Below are positions 7,101 to 15,393 of a stretch of 64,000 nucleotides of DNA, piece by piece. The translations under genes were made by a program, and so were the position numbers. The notes under the pieces are model-generated. The model was not told where the DNA came from. It did not search any database and was given only the letters and a program-made list of their open reading frames with translations. Within the stretch, counting starts at the first letter, position 1. The number at the start of each line of letters is the position of its first letter. Origin of the DNA: Jonesia quinghaiensis DSM 15701 (GTDB lineage: Bacteria > Actinomycetota > Actinomycetes > Actinomycetales > Cellulomonadaceae); the NCBI RefSeq assembly GCF_000423205.1, contig NZ_AUHN01000004.1:62001-126000 (forward strand). The letters are read 5' to 3'.

Positions 7101-8338
7101 ATTTCCGCGATCGAACCACGAAGTGCAGCCTGTTCACGGGCAACCTCAATGGTTGTGGAGTTCACCGAGTTGAAGGCTGCGGCCAGCTGGCCAACTTCGT
7201 CTCGGGAGTCGATGTCGATCGCTTCGAACTCGAGTTCTGGTCCCTGTCCAGGGATAGCAACTTGTTCAACCAGTGTGGGGAGTTCGTCCTTGACTCGTTC
7301 AGCGGATTCAGTGAGTCGCTTCAGCGGCCTGGTGATGGAGCGTGAGGTGACGTACGCAATTGCCAGTGACGCACCGAATACGACGACCACGAGTACTAAG
7401 GTCAGGATCGCTTCGGTTTGCGCAGTGGTGAGCGAGTCGTCTGCGGAGTTCTTCAGCTCGGTGGTGGTTTCCACCACGATTGGGTCGATCTGGTCGACTT
7501 CAGCCTGAGCGAGGTCGCCCCACTGTTCTGCAAGGGGTCCCGAGATCGCGGATGCGTTGGCGTTGGCTAGGTACTGGCGGATAGCTGTGTACTGCGCACT
7601 CGCGATACCGATGTTGTTGATGTTGACGTTGTTCAAACGGCTCAGCGTTGCACGAGCGGTTTCACGCTCAGAGTTTGTCACACGAATTGTCAGCCCGAGT
7701 TCGCGGTAGACACGCACAGTGGTGTCTGTTTCACGAGCAATGGCCAACGCTTCGGAGATCAGTGGGATCTCAGCAATGGTGCTGTCGGAGTACCGGGCGA
7801 CGTCAACGTACGCCTGCGCTGCGTTACCTACGCGGCGGTCGGTTGCTGTGTTAGCAAGTTCTTCAGAGATGCGCAGGATGCCATCTACTGCTTCGGTGTA
7901 GGCCTGTGAGGTGACCTGTGTTGTTGCTGCACCACGTCGTACTTGCTCGGCGGCCGAGTCAAGGTACACGCGTGTGTTGCGCAGTGATGAGGCAATAGCT
8001 GCCGTCACGTCATCGGACAGTGACGAGGTGTTGACCTCGCTGAGTGCGGCACCCACAGTGTCGAGCGCACTGTTGCGCGCCTCGATCGCGGCTTCCCATT
8101 CCTCTTGAGCCCCGGCAGATCCTCGCCGAGTTTCGATCGCCCAGTATCGTTCGTTCTGGATGACCTTGATGAGCGATTGCCCGGTGTCCACAAGCACAAC
8201 CACGTCACGTGTCTGTTGCGCTTCACGCCAGGCGGAAATGGTCAACCCGGAGAAGACCGCTGCCGCAGCAACAATAACGAGGATCGGAACAGCCAGGGTC
8301 GCAAGGATCTTGTTCTGCACGTTCAAGCGCTTCAGCAT
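4106..8338 (-). CDS. cvnA: Giant conservon sensor ATPase/kinase with nitrate-sensing-type ectodomain
   Basis: This 1410-aa membrane protein is the first gene of the conservon. TM1 is at residues about 10-35. An extracytoplasmic helical NIT (nitrate/nitrite-sensing-like) domain spans about 45-300, TM2 about 309-331, and HAMP about 332-420. A helical segment with RMRRNSESLLVLAG follows, then HATPase_c with N box AELLENATNF, G1 DYGLGMS and G2 RVGLFVVGRLADRLG. There is no clear phospho-acceptor H-box, as is usual in CvnA proteins. Residues about 650-1330 are a Pro/Gln/Ala-rich low-complexity tail. A conserved basic helix (LVRRVRSNASPQALTDDP) ends the protein. I chose ATG 8338 because GGGAGG stands 7 nt upstream; the upstream ATG at 8371 lacks a site. 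The tail makes it far longer than a typical family member. Confidence 0.88.
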   Translation of the reverse strand: MLKRLNVQNKILATLAVPILVIVAAAAVFSGLTISAWREAQQTRDVVVLVDTGQSLIKVIQNERYWAIETRRGSAGAQEEWEAAIEARNSALDTVGAALSEVNTSSLSDDVTAAIASSLRNTRVYLDSAAEQVRRGAATTQVTSQAYTEAVDGILRISEELANTATDRRVGNAAQAYVDVARYSDSTIAEIPLISEALAIARETDTTVRVYRELGLTIRVTNSERETARATLSRLNNVNINNIGIASAQYTAIRQYLANANASAISGPLAEQWGDLAQAEVDQIDPIVVETTTELKNSADDSLTTAQTEAILTLVLVVVVFGASLAIAYVTSRSITRPLKRLTESAERVKDELPTLVEQVAIPGQGPELEFEAIDIDSRDEVGQLAAAFNSVNSTTIEVAREQAALRGSIAEMFVNVARRDHILLNRQLGFLDELERAEEDPNILANLFRLDHLATRMRRNSESLLVLAGIDSGRRVRQPMPMSDVVRTASSEIELYDRIQLNLQSDPAMLGHNALNAAHLIAELLENATNFSEPNTPVEVTTDAGRNFVTVTIRDYGLGMSDQDIQDANARVASKSATDVIGVQRVGLFVVGRLADRLGVHVAFSRPADGSNGTIATLSFPWTLFTDAAFQEYQGQPGQGAAQPMPQPGAQPSSQFATQTQGYPVEEPPVVSAVDLNALTDGQTGTGMPRRKVQGAEPTGPQPVQSHQGFAPRQDYSGAPQAPAQQAPMQQQQPAPQQPQQQPGQLPARGGGGLPSRGGSAPMQPAPAGSGLPSRGGTSGGQGVGISPDFGDNSPEIVLPPLATPTRSVNFGDDAGAPWQPQTIQEAKPLVTRRPARQEEIVEEPLGPDAALAHQPERRSAMFSNFRSFTAAQENNGGAQAPSAGSPFAVARDDDDATQVIDRVQDDAEPRDVAESWQAQESREQSAPSAPAQWGGGQQQAGENLNTGRVDLSKFAHLPTRASRARAASDPQPGAPASAHSVAADAPVPQEPSGYAPNPDMIIPGLVEEAREAVQQTHQQQTPAQYYRSAASAYSAPSAHEAYDAHEDGNYGQSLPPQKPESVYQASQQGSYQQHTHGGGQSYSDQQNQEQAAAPWQAQGPSGHEPIARPQFAPVFGAGAPVQEAAVPHFADVVSDAPADDAKDKKNGIRGWLRKGKSTPTSEHPTVTRNENFSDPQFGGQQQFTTPGNGYDPAGGQAQHTPSQPQQARDGYAPFGQPAAPAHNVPQVPQRVSSFGAASAPHAASAQAAPSQFNAGQTQAWEPSFAPNVQESAAQEFPQGGVGVTQWQPPTDLTVDVNSAFALKSTIQEQALAELSQLSAYRPSEVNTREAESLVRRVRSNASPQALTDDPTTQKISRDASELRARLSAFQSATSRGRRDGASGARTQTSQGDDRNGQSQRVPDSASHF

Positions 8339-8496
8339 CCCTGATCCCTCCCAAATTCTTGTCTGCATCACGGCGAGCCCGCGTGCTTAACCGCTAAAGG
8401 ACCATCGGCAGCTCGGTACTGCCCCTTTAGGGTAACTGTATGAGTTCAACGCCTAAGAGTATGTTTTTTTCACCCATCTGAGCAACGCTGAATGGG

Positions 8497-8502
8497 TATT
8501 CT
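8497..8502 (+). promoter_or_regulatory. Leaderless -10 element (TATTCT)
   Basis: TATTCT ends 7 nt before the ATG at 8510. No convincing -35 is visible. It supports choosing 8510 over the in-frame ATG at 8492, which would lie inside the promoter. Confidence 0.5.
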
Positions 8503-8509
8503 TCGAGGT

Positions 8510-9538
8510 ATGCGTGTACTTACAGCCCCAAATTCTTTTCAGATACTTTCACCCTCGGGCAGCCTCCTTCAAGAATCCGAGGTAGATATCCCCATCCCTG
8601 GACCGGGTGAAGTTCTCCTGCGAGTTCATGCTGCCGGCGTCAACCGGGCGGATCTCCTGCAATCACAGGGTCACTACCCGCCACCCCCGGGAAGTAGCGA
8701 CATTCCGGGACTCGAGGTCGCTGGAACAGTCGAGGCTACTGGTGAGGGTGTGGGCAGCATATCCCATGACACTCGCGTCATGGCCCTGGTTACGGCAGGC
8801 GGTTACGGTGAGTTTGTGCTAGCTGATGCCCGGTCGCTCATTATAGTCCCAGATCAGATCGATGCAATCGCGGCTGCGGCCTTCATGGAGGCCGCTTGCA
8901 CGGTGTGGAGCAACATCGTGAATGTGGCGCACTTCACCCCAGGGGATGTCGTGGTGATTCATGGTGGTTCCGGAGGTGTGGGGTCTTTGGCCGTGCAGAT
9001 TGTCACCGCACTTGGTGGAACTGCCATCGCTACAGCTCGCACTCCGGAGCGCGCTCAACGGTGTCTCGACCTCGGTGCAGCCCACGCTTTCGCGTACGGC
9101 CAGTACACGGACTCCGAGGGGGCATCGACTTTCGCCGATGCTCTCCCTGGGTTGGTACGTGAAGTCACCGGCGGTCATGGCGCGGACATCGTCCTTGATG
9201 TCACTGGCGCGTCGCTTCTGGGAGCAAATATCGATTCCCTCGCCGTGGGGGGCCGACTCGTCATTATCGGGATGCAGAAAGGTGCCACAGGAACAGTGAA
9301 GCTCTCTACGCTGCTCACTAAACGCGCTTCACTCCACGGCACGACACTGCGTTCACGACCTGCTGAGGAACGAGCCACCATCGTTGACGGAGTGCGGCGT
9401 GACCTCATGCCTCTCTTTGCTGCTGGAACCATCGCCCCAGTCGCCCACCAGGTATGGGACATGCAAGAAGCTGCCCGTGCGCACGAGCAGCTTCTTGGTG
9501 GAGATGTGTTTGGCAAACTGGTTCTTCGCCCCTGGTAG
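8510..9538 (+). CDS. NAD(P)H-dependent quinone oxidoreductase (zinc-free MDR family)
   Basis: This 342-aa medium-chain dehydrogenase/reductase is of the QOR/PIG3 type and is predicted to reduce quinones with NADPH. It has an N-terminal GroES-like domain (residues about 1-125, with VNRADLLQSQGHYPPPPG and PGLEVAG typical of QOR). A Rossmann domain (VVIHGGSGGVGSLAVQI) follows, with the Gly-rich AxxGVG-like motif at about 145-155. The cysteines and histidines of zinc-dependent alcohol dehydrogenases are missing. Start at 8510 is preferred because family members begin with an MRA/MRV-like strand and a TATTCT hexamer lies 7 nt upstream. It is divergent from the conservon operon and its stop abuts that of the convergent permease gene with no gap. 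Confidence 0.85.
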   Translation: MRVLTAPNSFQILSPSGSLLQESEVDIPIPGPGEVLLRVHAAGVNRADLLQSQGHYPPPPGSSDIPGLEVAGTVEATGEGVGSISHDTRVMALVTAGGYGEFVLADARSLIIVPDQIDAIAAAAFMEAACTVWSNIVNVAHFTPGDVVVIHGGSGGVGSLAVQIVTALGGTAIATARTPERAQRCLDLGAAHAFAYGQYTDSEGASTFADALPGLVREVTGGHGADIVLDVTGASLLGANIDSLAVGGRLVIIGMQKGATGTVKLSTLLTKRASLHGTTLRSRPAEERATIVDGVRRDLMPLFAAGTIAPVAHQVWDMQEAARAHEQLLGGDVFGKLVLRPW

Positions 9539-10462
9539 CTAGCCCTTCACTGAGCCAGCAAGCAAGCCACGCACAAAGTAGCGTTGCAGGGCCAAGAACA
9601 CGATGACTGGCACCACCATCGAGACGAAAGCACCTGCAGCAAGCAGATACCAGTCTTGACCACGCGTTCCAGCAAGGTCAGCGAGCCGCACAGTCAGCGG
9701 CGCCACATTTTGTTGGCCTCCAGCGAACGTCAACGCCACCAGCAGGTCGTTCCAGACCCACAGGAACTGGAAGATCGCGAACGATGCGATAGCTGGCACC
9801 AAGAGTGGCAACAGTACCCGGAAGAAGATCTTCACGTGGCCGGCACCGTCAACACGTGCAGCTTCAACAAGTTCCCGCGGAATATCCTTCATGAAGTTGT
9901 GCAGCAGGAAGATCGCCAACGGTAACGCGAAGATCGAGTGGGACAGCCACACGGTCCAGAATGTTTGGTTGAGTCCCCACTTCACGTACTGCGTGAGCAG
10001 TGGAATCAGGGTCACCTGGATGGGTACCACTTGCAGTGCAAAAACAGCGACAAACAAGATGTTGCGGCCTTTGAAGTCGATCCACGCAAAGGCATACGCT
10101 GCGAGCAACGCCAGCGTGATCGGGATGACCACTGAGGGGATCGTGATCACAAACGAGTTAACGAAGAACGTTGACAGTTGGAATCGCGAACCAGTGAGCA
10201 CCTCAGCGTAGTTTTCCAAGGTGATGCTGGGGCTGGTGAACCATGTCCACCAGCCTGATGTTTTAATCTCCCCGTCAGGTCGGAAGGATGTAATGAGGAG
10301 CCCAAAGGTAGGGATTGTCCACACCACTGCGATGAGTAGCGCAAAACCTGATGCAAGTTTGGTGGACAGTGTTGATCGAGTTCGTCCAGCACGGGCATCG
10401 AGCCGGTCTACCAGTTTTCCAGGTGTTGCTGGGATGGGGGCCTGGGGTGTTGATGTGCTCAT
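9539..10462 (-). CDS. CUT1 sugar ABC transporter permease (MalG-type)
   Basis: This 307-aa inner-membrane permease has six predicted TM segments. The EAA loop EAARVDGAGHVKIFFRVLLP (residues about 197-216) contacts the ATPase. The C-terminal FVRGLLAGSVKG end is typical of MalG-like subunits. The start overlaps the stop of the partner permease (ATGA), with GGAGG 4 nt upstream. It is the last gene of the binding protein-permease-permease operon. No ATPase gene follows, so a shared MsiK-type ATPase encoded elsewhere is expected (inference from the family). The protein resembles the AglG side of alpha-glucoside importers; the sugar itself is not certain. Confidence 0.9.
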   Translation of the reverse strand: MSTSTPQAPIPATPGKLVDRLDARAGRTRSTLSTKLASGFALLIAVVWTIPTFGLLITSFRPDGEIKTSGWWTWFTSPSITLENYAEVLTGSRFQLSTFFVNSFVITIPSVVIPITLALLAAYAFAWIDFKGRNILFVAVFALQVVPIQVTLIPLLTQYVKWGLNQTFWTVWLSHSIFALPLAIFLLHNFMKDIPRELVEAARVDGAGHVKIFFRVLLPLLVPAIASFAIFQFLWVWNDLLVALTFAGGQQNVAPLTVRLADLAGTRGQDWYLLAAGAFVSMVVPVIVFLALQRYFVRGLLAGSVKG

Positions 10463-11463
10463 CGGACCTCCTCCGACTTCTTCATCTGCCGCACGTTATA
10501 GATAATGAGCGGCACCACAAAGGCGAAGAGCAGCACAGCCAAGGCAGCTCCCATCCCCTGGTTCTGTTGGCGGAAAGATTGGGTATAGAACTCGTTGGCG
10601 ACAACCTGTGTTCCGTAGTTACCACCAGTCATTGTGCGGACAATGTCAAACACCTTCAGCGTTCCCATAGCAATGGTGGTGAGCACAACAACAAGTGCGG
10701 GCCGCACACTAGGGACGGTGACGTACCAGAATTGTTGGATTCCATTAACGCCATCAAGGCGGGCAGCCTCAATAGTTTCTGTGGAGATCGCTTTGATCGC
10801 TGCGGACAAAATTGTCATGGCGAAACCGGCTTGGATCCAGATCATCACAACCATGAGGAAGATGTTGTTCCATGGGCCATTCAGCAAAAACTGAACTGGC
10901 TCAAGCCCCATCCACACCAATATTTGGTTTAACAAACCGATCTGGGCGGGTTGCCGGTCTGGTGCCACTCCTTCAAGGACTGGGCGGTACTCGTAAACAA
11001 ACTTCCAGATGATCGATGCGCCCACCAGCGAAATAGCCATGGGCATGAAAAGCAGTGTTTTAGCGAGTTTTTCAAAGCGTGCCCGGTCAACGAGGACCGC
11101 GTAAATCAGGCCAATAGCAGTTGAGGCGAGCGGGACAATGACAGTCCAGGCAACAGTGTTGAGGAGAACTTGTTGAAACTCTGGGCGGGTAAAAGCCGTG
11201 ACGTAGTTGTCGATGCCAATGAAGTTTTGGCCTCGTGCGTCATAGAACGAACTACGAGTGGTGATGATGGCTGGGTAGATCAAACCAAATGAGATACCGA
11301 GGAGTGCTGGTCCGGTAAAGGCAGCGACTACTACCCAACGGGGCGCTCGTGGGATTCTTTCAACGATGACAAGAATTGCACCCATGACGAGCACAAATAT
11401 TGCTATCGCAATGAACATCAGGAGGAACTTGCCGCCAGTGGTGTCGGCGTACAAGAGGTCCAT
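10459..11463 (-). CDS. CUT1 sugar ABC transporter permease (MalF-type)
   Basis: This 334-aa permease has an N-terminal TM at about 10-35, a small periplasmic loop, and the conserved transport domain from about 95. The EAA motif EAARLDGVNGIQQFWYVTVP is present. It pairs with the permease at 9539-10462. The ATG at 11463 has GGAGG 6 nt upstream, while the longer reading to 11541 would run through the intercistronic hairpin at 11528-11559. Together with the binding protein it resembles AglF-type alpha-glucoside permeases. It sits downstream of the hairpin, so its expression may be lower than that of the binding protein. Confidence 0.9.
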   Translation of the reverse strand: MDLLYADTTGGKFLLMFIAIAIFVLVMGAILVIVERIPRAPRWVVVAAFTGPALLGISFGLIYPAIITTRSSFYDARGQNFIGIDNYVTAFTRPEFQQVLLNTVAWTVIVPLASTAIGLIYAVLVDRARFEKLAKTLLFMPMAISLVGASIIWKFVYEYRPVLEGVAPDRQPAQIGLLNQILVWMGLEPVQFLLNGPWNNIFLMVVMIWIQAGFAMTILSAAIKAISTETIEAARLDGVNGIQQFWYVTVPSVRPALVVVLTTIAMGTLKVFDIVRTMTGGNYGTQVVANEFYTQSFRQQNQGMGAALAVLLFAFVVPLIIYNVRQMKKSEEVR

Positions 11464-11527
11464 GGCTAACCTCCATGGTTGGCGGGACAGGGGAGGTACC
11501 CAACGCGTGTGGCTCTCTGTGAGCCGG

Positions 11528-11559
11528 TGATGGGGGCTCACCGTGGTGAGCCCCCATCA
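11528..11559 (-). terminator. Intercistronic hairpin between binding protein and permeases
   Basis: This is a perfect 15-bp inverted repeat (TGATGGGGGCTCACC at 11528-11542 and its complement at 11545-11559) with a 2-nt spacer. It lies in the 159-nt gap after the binding-protein gene. Such hairpins commonly stabilise the upstream message or attenuate read-through so that binding protein exceeds permease. Confidence 0.65.
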
Positions 11560-11622
11560 GCGCGTTAGTGATCTGGCTCAGGTTCACTCATCGCAGTGTC
11601 GGAGCGAAGCTGAGGCCACGGA

Positions 11623-13008
11623 TCAGTTAGGCCATGCCGCATCTATTGCGGTCAGGACTGCGTCGTCTGCTTTGTCCTCTGCAATCCACGCGGTCATCTC
11701 TGTCCAGAAGGCACCTTGTCCAACTGCTGCTGGCATCAGGTCAGATGCGTCGAAACCGAATTCTTGGCTGGTGTCTGACAGCAACTGGAACGACAGTTTG
11801 TCGATCTCTGACACCAAGTTGTTTGGGTCAAGACCGGAGTTCGCTGTTACCCATCCACCGTTTGGTGTGGCAATAGCTTTGGCGTTGGCCCACTCTGGGC
11901 TGGCGAGGAACTCTTGGAATGCGGCCACTTCTGGGCGGTCGGAGAATGCTGCGACGAACTCTCCACCACCGAGGATTGGTCGTGCATCTTCAGATACACC
12001 TGGGAAGTAGAACGCGAACACGTCTCCTTCTGGTGACACGTCAGTTCCTTCTGGCCAGTTCGCTGCGTAGAACGAAGCCTGGCGGTGCATGTAGCACAGC
12101 CCTGTTTCGAGGATTGGCAACCCAGCGTCTTGGAACTCTGTTGTGGCGATAGAGCTCACGTCACCTAGTCCACCGTTGACGTAGTCAGGGTTTTTGAGGA
12201 TCTTGCCAACTTCGGTGAGTGCTGCTTGCACCTCAGGGTCAGAGAACTTCAGTTCACCCTTGCTCCACGCGTCGTATGATTCGAACCCAGCAGTTCGGAG
12301 CATGACATCTTCGAGCCAGTCAGTTGCTGGCCATCCGGTTGCGTCACCTGAGCCGATGCCTGCACACCATGGCTTAACACCTTCAGCGCCGTGGTCGGCA
12401 ACGATTTGGTCGGACAGGGCGAGGAGTTCGTCCCAGGTTTGTGGGATTTCGTAGCCTGCGTCGTTGAACATCTGTGGGGAGTACCAAACAAACGACTTCA
12501 CGTTGGCACCAAGTGGTGCTGCGTAGAAGGTGTCTTCAACGGTGCCGTATTCTTTCCAGGACGCCGCATAGTACTGCTCAACGTTTGCCATGGTGCCCGC
12601 TGATGCTTCAACGATCTGGTCGGGGTAGCTTTCCACGATGGTCTTTAGAAGACCTGGCTGTGGGATGTAGGCGATGTCCGGTGCGGAACCTGCCTGGAGT
12701 TTCACTAGGAGTTGAGCTTCGAACTCTTTTGATCCCTCATAGTTGATGGTCGCTCCGGTGCAGTCTTCAAACGGCTTGTAGGAGTCGATGTGAGGCTGGT
12801 CCTCGGGAGCAATGATGGAGGTGTAAACCGAAACGGTTGTGCCGCTGAGGTCACCATACTTTTCGTATGCTGTGCAATCCGCGTCACCGCCACCGGGTTC
12901 TTCAGCATTGTTGTTGTCGCTATCGCCTCCGCCACATGCGGCAAGCGTGAGCGCCACAGCCATTCCTGTTGCCAGGGTAGCCACTGAGCGCCGCCGGATA
13001 GATGTCAT
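11623..13008 (-). CDS. Sugar-binding lipoprotein of a CUT1 ABC transporter
   Basis: This 461-aa solute-binding protein has an N-terminal TSIRRRS basic segment, a hydrophobic core and lipobox LTLAAC with the lipidated Cys at residue 25. A low-complexity linker GGGDSDNNN follows. The mature domain has the cluster 1 signature (VKLQAGSAPDIAYIPQPG). Length and sequence style fit AglE-like alpha-glucoside binding proteins rather than maltodextrin binders, but the ligand is inference. ATG at 13008 is chosen because AGGGAG stands 7 nt upstream. The alternative start at 13059 would put 17 extra residues before the signal peptide. It is the first gene of the operon; possible operators lie at 13128-13213. 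Confidence 0.9.
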   Translation of the reverse strand: MTSIRRRSVATLATGMAVALTLAACGGGDSDNNNAEEPGGGDADCTAYEKYGDLSGTTVSVYTSIIAPEDQPHIDSYKPFEDCTGATINYEGSKEFEAQLLVKLQAGSAPDIAYIPQPGLLKTIVESYPDQIVEASAGTMANVEQYYAASWKEYGTVEDTFYAAPLGANVKSFVWYSPQMFNDAGYEIPQTWDELLALSDQIVADHGAEGVKPWCAGIGSGDATGWPATDWLEDVMLRTAGFESYDAWSKGELKFSDPEVQAALTEVGKILKNPDYVNGGLGDVSSIATTEFQDAGLPILETGLCYMHRQASFYAANWPEGTDVSPEGDVFAFYFPGVSEDARPILGGGEFVAAFSDRPEVAAFQEFLASPEWANAKAIATPNGGWVTANSGLDPNNLVSEIDKLSFQLLSDTSQEFGFDASDLMPAAVGQGAFWTEMTAWIAEDKADDAVLTAIDAAWPN

Positions 13009-13127
13009 GGGATTCTCCCTCACGTCCTCTTTGATGTGCGGAGCGCACAGCACCTGCACGCTTGTGCGCTATGTCACTCATCGAATAGGCATAAGGGGGG
13101 TTCTGCAACTCGAAATAGGGTTATTCG

Positions 13128-13213
13128 TGGTAACGATTCCATCAAGACAATGTAGTTCGCCTGTAAAGAAAGTCCAGAAGTCGCATTATCGTGCGTTTTA
13201 CAGCGTTGTAAAA
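13128..13213. promoter_or_regulatory. Candidate operators upstream of the sugar ABC operon
   Basis: There are two imperfect palindromes in the 246-base gap before the binding-protein gene. TGGTAACGATTCCA (13128-13141) has a central CG like LacI-family sites. TTTTACA-GCGT-TGTAAAA (13196-13213) has perfect 7-bp arms. A further TGTAAAG half-site lies near 13162. No regulator gene is adjacent, so binding by a LacI-type protein is a guess. Confidence 0.4.
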
Positions 13214-13254
13214 TACTTTCTTGCAGGTCATAACAGTTTGGTTTCGCTGGACTG

Positions 13255-14061
13255 TCAGGTTGTCAGCAAACTCTCCAACACAGGCGCCAAGCCGTCGTCA
13301 ATAATCGGCCAGGTCACTTCGTCCGCTGCAGCGATCACTGAAGCCTCCGCATGCCCCATCGCAACGCCACGCCCAGCCCACTGCAGCATTTCGATGTCGT
13401 TATCAGCATCCCCAACAGCAACCGTGTGCTCAGGGGAGACTTGCAACTGACGGCGTAATCGTTCCAACCCATAAGCCTTCGTGATGCCCTGTGGAGCGAG
13501 ATCCATCCAGTGCTCATCAGCGATAGAGTAATACGAATCGCATAACCCCATGTCAGCCATGAGGGCACGAAATTCCTGTGGCGCGTGCGAGGCACGCGCC
13601 ACAACGACGCGCGGCGTGGTCATTGTCCGCATCTGGGAAACGTCACGAACAGTGTGGTCACCATGCAACCGTGCTGACCCGAAATCCTGGGAAATGGCAT
13701 AACCGACGCCCACTTCCTCCAAACCAATCACGGCATCGGGCAAGTGGCGGGTCAACGCATCAACTGCTGGGCCTGCAGGAAACTCCATGACATGCTCAAG
13801 AACGAAGCCACCCGGCTGACGGGGGTCAATGTGGGCTGTCACCGAACCGTTCGAACACACAGCCCACCCAGAGTCGATGCCAAGGTCCTTCAGCACCGGC
13901 AACACCGCAACTAACGGACGTCCCGTGGACAACACCACGTGGTGGCCTTGGAGCCGCAGTTCCGTGATTGCCTCACGGACTGCCGACGAGATGAACTCGT
14001 CGGCAGTCATGATGGTCCCGTCGATGTCTAAGCCAACGAGAAGTGGCGTCGTCTTGGTCAC
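13255..14061 (-). CDS. HAD-superfamily Cof-type phosphatase
   Basis: This 268-aa cytoplasmic hydrolase has motif [10 protein letters not shown] (nucleophile Asp at about 12 and acid/base Asp 14), motif II STGRP (about 46-50), a C2-type cap domain in the middle, and motif III/IV Lys-189 region then [13 protein letters not shown] with the metal-binding Asp pair. Members dephosphorylate sugar phosphates, nucleotides or flavin precursors; the substrate cannot be told. It begins with a GTG that overlaps the serS stop codon (GTGA), so it is translationally coupled to serS. The serS-HAD pairing is common in related actinobacteria. Confidence 0.9.
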   Translation of the reverse strand: MTKTTPLLVGLDIDGTIMTADEFISSAVREAITELRLQGHHVVLSTGRPLVAVLPVLKDLGIDSGWAVCSNGSVTAHIDPRQPGGFVLEHVMEFPAGPAVDALTRHLPDAVIGLEEVGVGYAISQDFGSARLHGDHTVRDVSQMRTMTTPRVVVARASHAPQEFRALMADMGLCDSYYSIADEHWMDLAPQGITKAYGLERLRRQLQVSPEHTVAVGDADNDIEMLQWAGRGVAMGHAEASVIAAADEVTWPIIDDGLAPVLESLLTT

Positions 14062-15338
14062 GCAGTGGGCTCCAGCACCTCAAGGCCACCCAAGTATGGG
14101 CGTAGCCCTTCTGGAACCCGTACCGAACCGTCAGCCTGCTGGTGGTTCTCAAGGATCGCAACGATCCACCGAGTTGTTGCCAAGGTACCGTTCAAGGTTG
14201 CAACAGTCTGCGTTTCTTGGCGACCATCCACCTCGACACGTTCACGCACACCCAAACGACGGGCCTGGAATGTTGTGCAGTTTGAGGTCGATGTCAGTTC
14301 CAGGTAACGCTCCTGAGTGGGCAACCACGCTTCACAGTCAAACTTGCGTGCCGCAGATGAACCCAGGTCACCGGCTGCCGTGTCGATCACCCGGTATGGG
14401 AGGTCGCACTTTTTGAGCATTTCCTCTTCCCAAGCCAACAAACGCTGGTGTTCCGCCTGCGCGTCAGCGGGGGTGCAGTAGGAGAACATTTCGACCTTGT
14501 GGAACTGGTGCACGCGGATGATGCCGCGAACGTCCTTGCCGTGTGACCCTGCTTCGCGGCGGTAGCACGCACTCCACCCTGCGTAACGCAGCGGGCCGTT
14601 TGACAGGTCAACGATCTCTTCGGAGTGATACCCCGCCAAGGCAACCTCTGAGGTACCAACCAGGTACTGGTCATCCGCGCCGAGGTAGTAGATTTCATCG
14701 GCGTGTGCACCAAGGAAACCAGTGCCCCGCATAATCTTTGGGTTCACAATCGTTGGTGTGATCATCGGGGTGAACCCAGCAGCAACAGCCTGATCAACGG
14801 CAGCATTCAACAACGCCAGCTCGAGGCGTGCACCAATACCGGTGAGGTAGTAGAACCGTGAGCCAGAAACCTTCGCACCACGCTCAGTGTCGATGGCCTT
14901 GAGGCCTTCACCTAACGCCAAGTGGTCGCGAGGTTCGAAACCCTCAGCTGCGAAATCACGGGGCTGCCCTTCGTGGCGCAGCACAATGAAGTCAGCTTCC
15001 CCTCCACTGGGGGCACCCTCCACAATGTTGGCAACCTGGAACAACAGGTCGTTCAGGCGCTCTTGCGCTTCGCTTTGTGCCTGGTTAAGTTCTTTGACCT
15101 GCGCTGCGATCTCTTTCGTCTCCGCTAGGAGACGCGCTTTCTCGTCACCTTGAGCACGTGCAACATCTTTACCGATGCTCTTTTGGCGCGCTCGTAGCGA
15201 CTCAAACTCTGCGAGGGATGAGCGGCGTTGCGCATCCGCTTCGAGGATCGTGTCAACGATCGCGGGGTCAGCGCCACGGGCAATCTGGCTGGCGCGGACA
15301 AGGTCGGGAGATTCGCGGAGGATGCGTAGATCAATCAC
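14058..15338 (-). CDS. serS: Seryl-tRNA synthetase
   Basis: This 426-aa class II synthetase charges tRNA-Ser with serine. An N-terminal antiparallel coiled-coil tRNA-binding arm spans residues about 28-105. Motif 1 lies around [29 protein letters not shown] and motif 2 ([16 protein letters not shown]) lie in the middle, and motif 3 near residue 385-400 ([10 protein letters not shown]). Family proteins begin MIDLR, so I choose the GTG at 15338 (VIDLR) over the GTG at 15362. A TACTCT -10 hexamer ends exactly 6 nt upstream of 15338, indicating a leaderless transcript. The length fits the family. It is followed by the overlapping HAD gene and is divergent from the lipid-kinase gene. Confidence 0.95.
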   Translation of the reverse strand: MIDLRILRESPDLVRASQIARGADPAIVDTILEADAQRRSSLAEFESLRARQKSIGKDVARAQGDEKARLLAETKEIAAQVKELNQAQSEAQERLNDLLFQVANIVEGAPSGGEADFIVLRHEGQPRDFAAEGFEPRDHLALGEGLKAIDTERGAKVSGSRFYYLTGIGARLELALLNAAVDQAVAAGFTPMITPTIVNPKIMRGTGFLGAHADEIYYLGADDQYLVGTSEVALAGYHSEEIVDLSNGPLRYAGWSACYRREAGSHGKDVRGIIRVHQFHKVEMFSYCTPADAQAEHQRLLAWEEEMLKKCDLPYRVIDTAAGDLGSSAARKFDCEAWLPTQERYLELTSTSNCTTFQARRLGVRERVEVDGRQETQTVATLNGTLATTRWIVAILENHQQADGSVRVPEGLRPYLGGLEVLEPTA

Positions 15339-15344
15339 CCTCCA

Positions 15345-15387
15345 AGAGTACCGACCATGCACACCAGAATGCCAAAGCGGCTACGGT
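15345..15387. promoter_or_regulatory. Divergent leaderless promoters of serS and the lipid kinase
   Basis: TACTCT (15350-15345, minus) and TACGGT (15382-15387, plus) each end exactly 6 nt before the start codons at 15338 (GTG) and 15394 (ATG). Only 55 bp separate the two start codons, so the two RNA polymerase footprints must overlap and the promoters probably compete. Confidence 0.6.
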
Positions 15388-15393
15388 TGGTCT

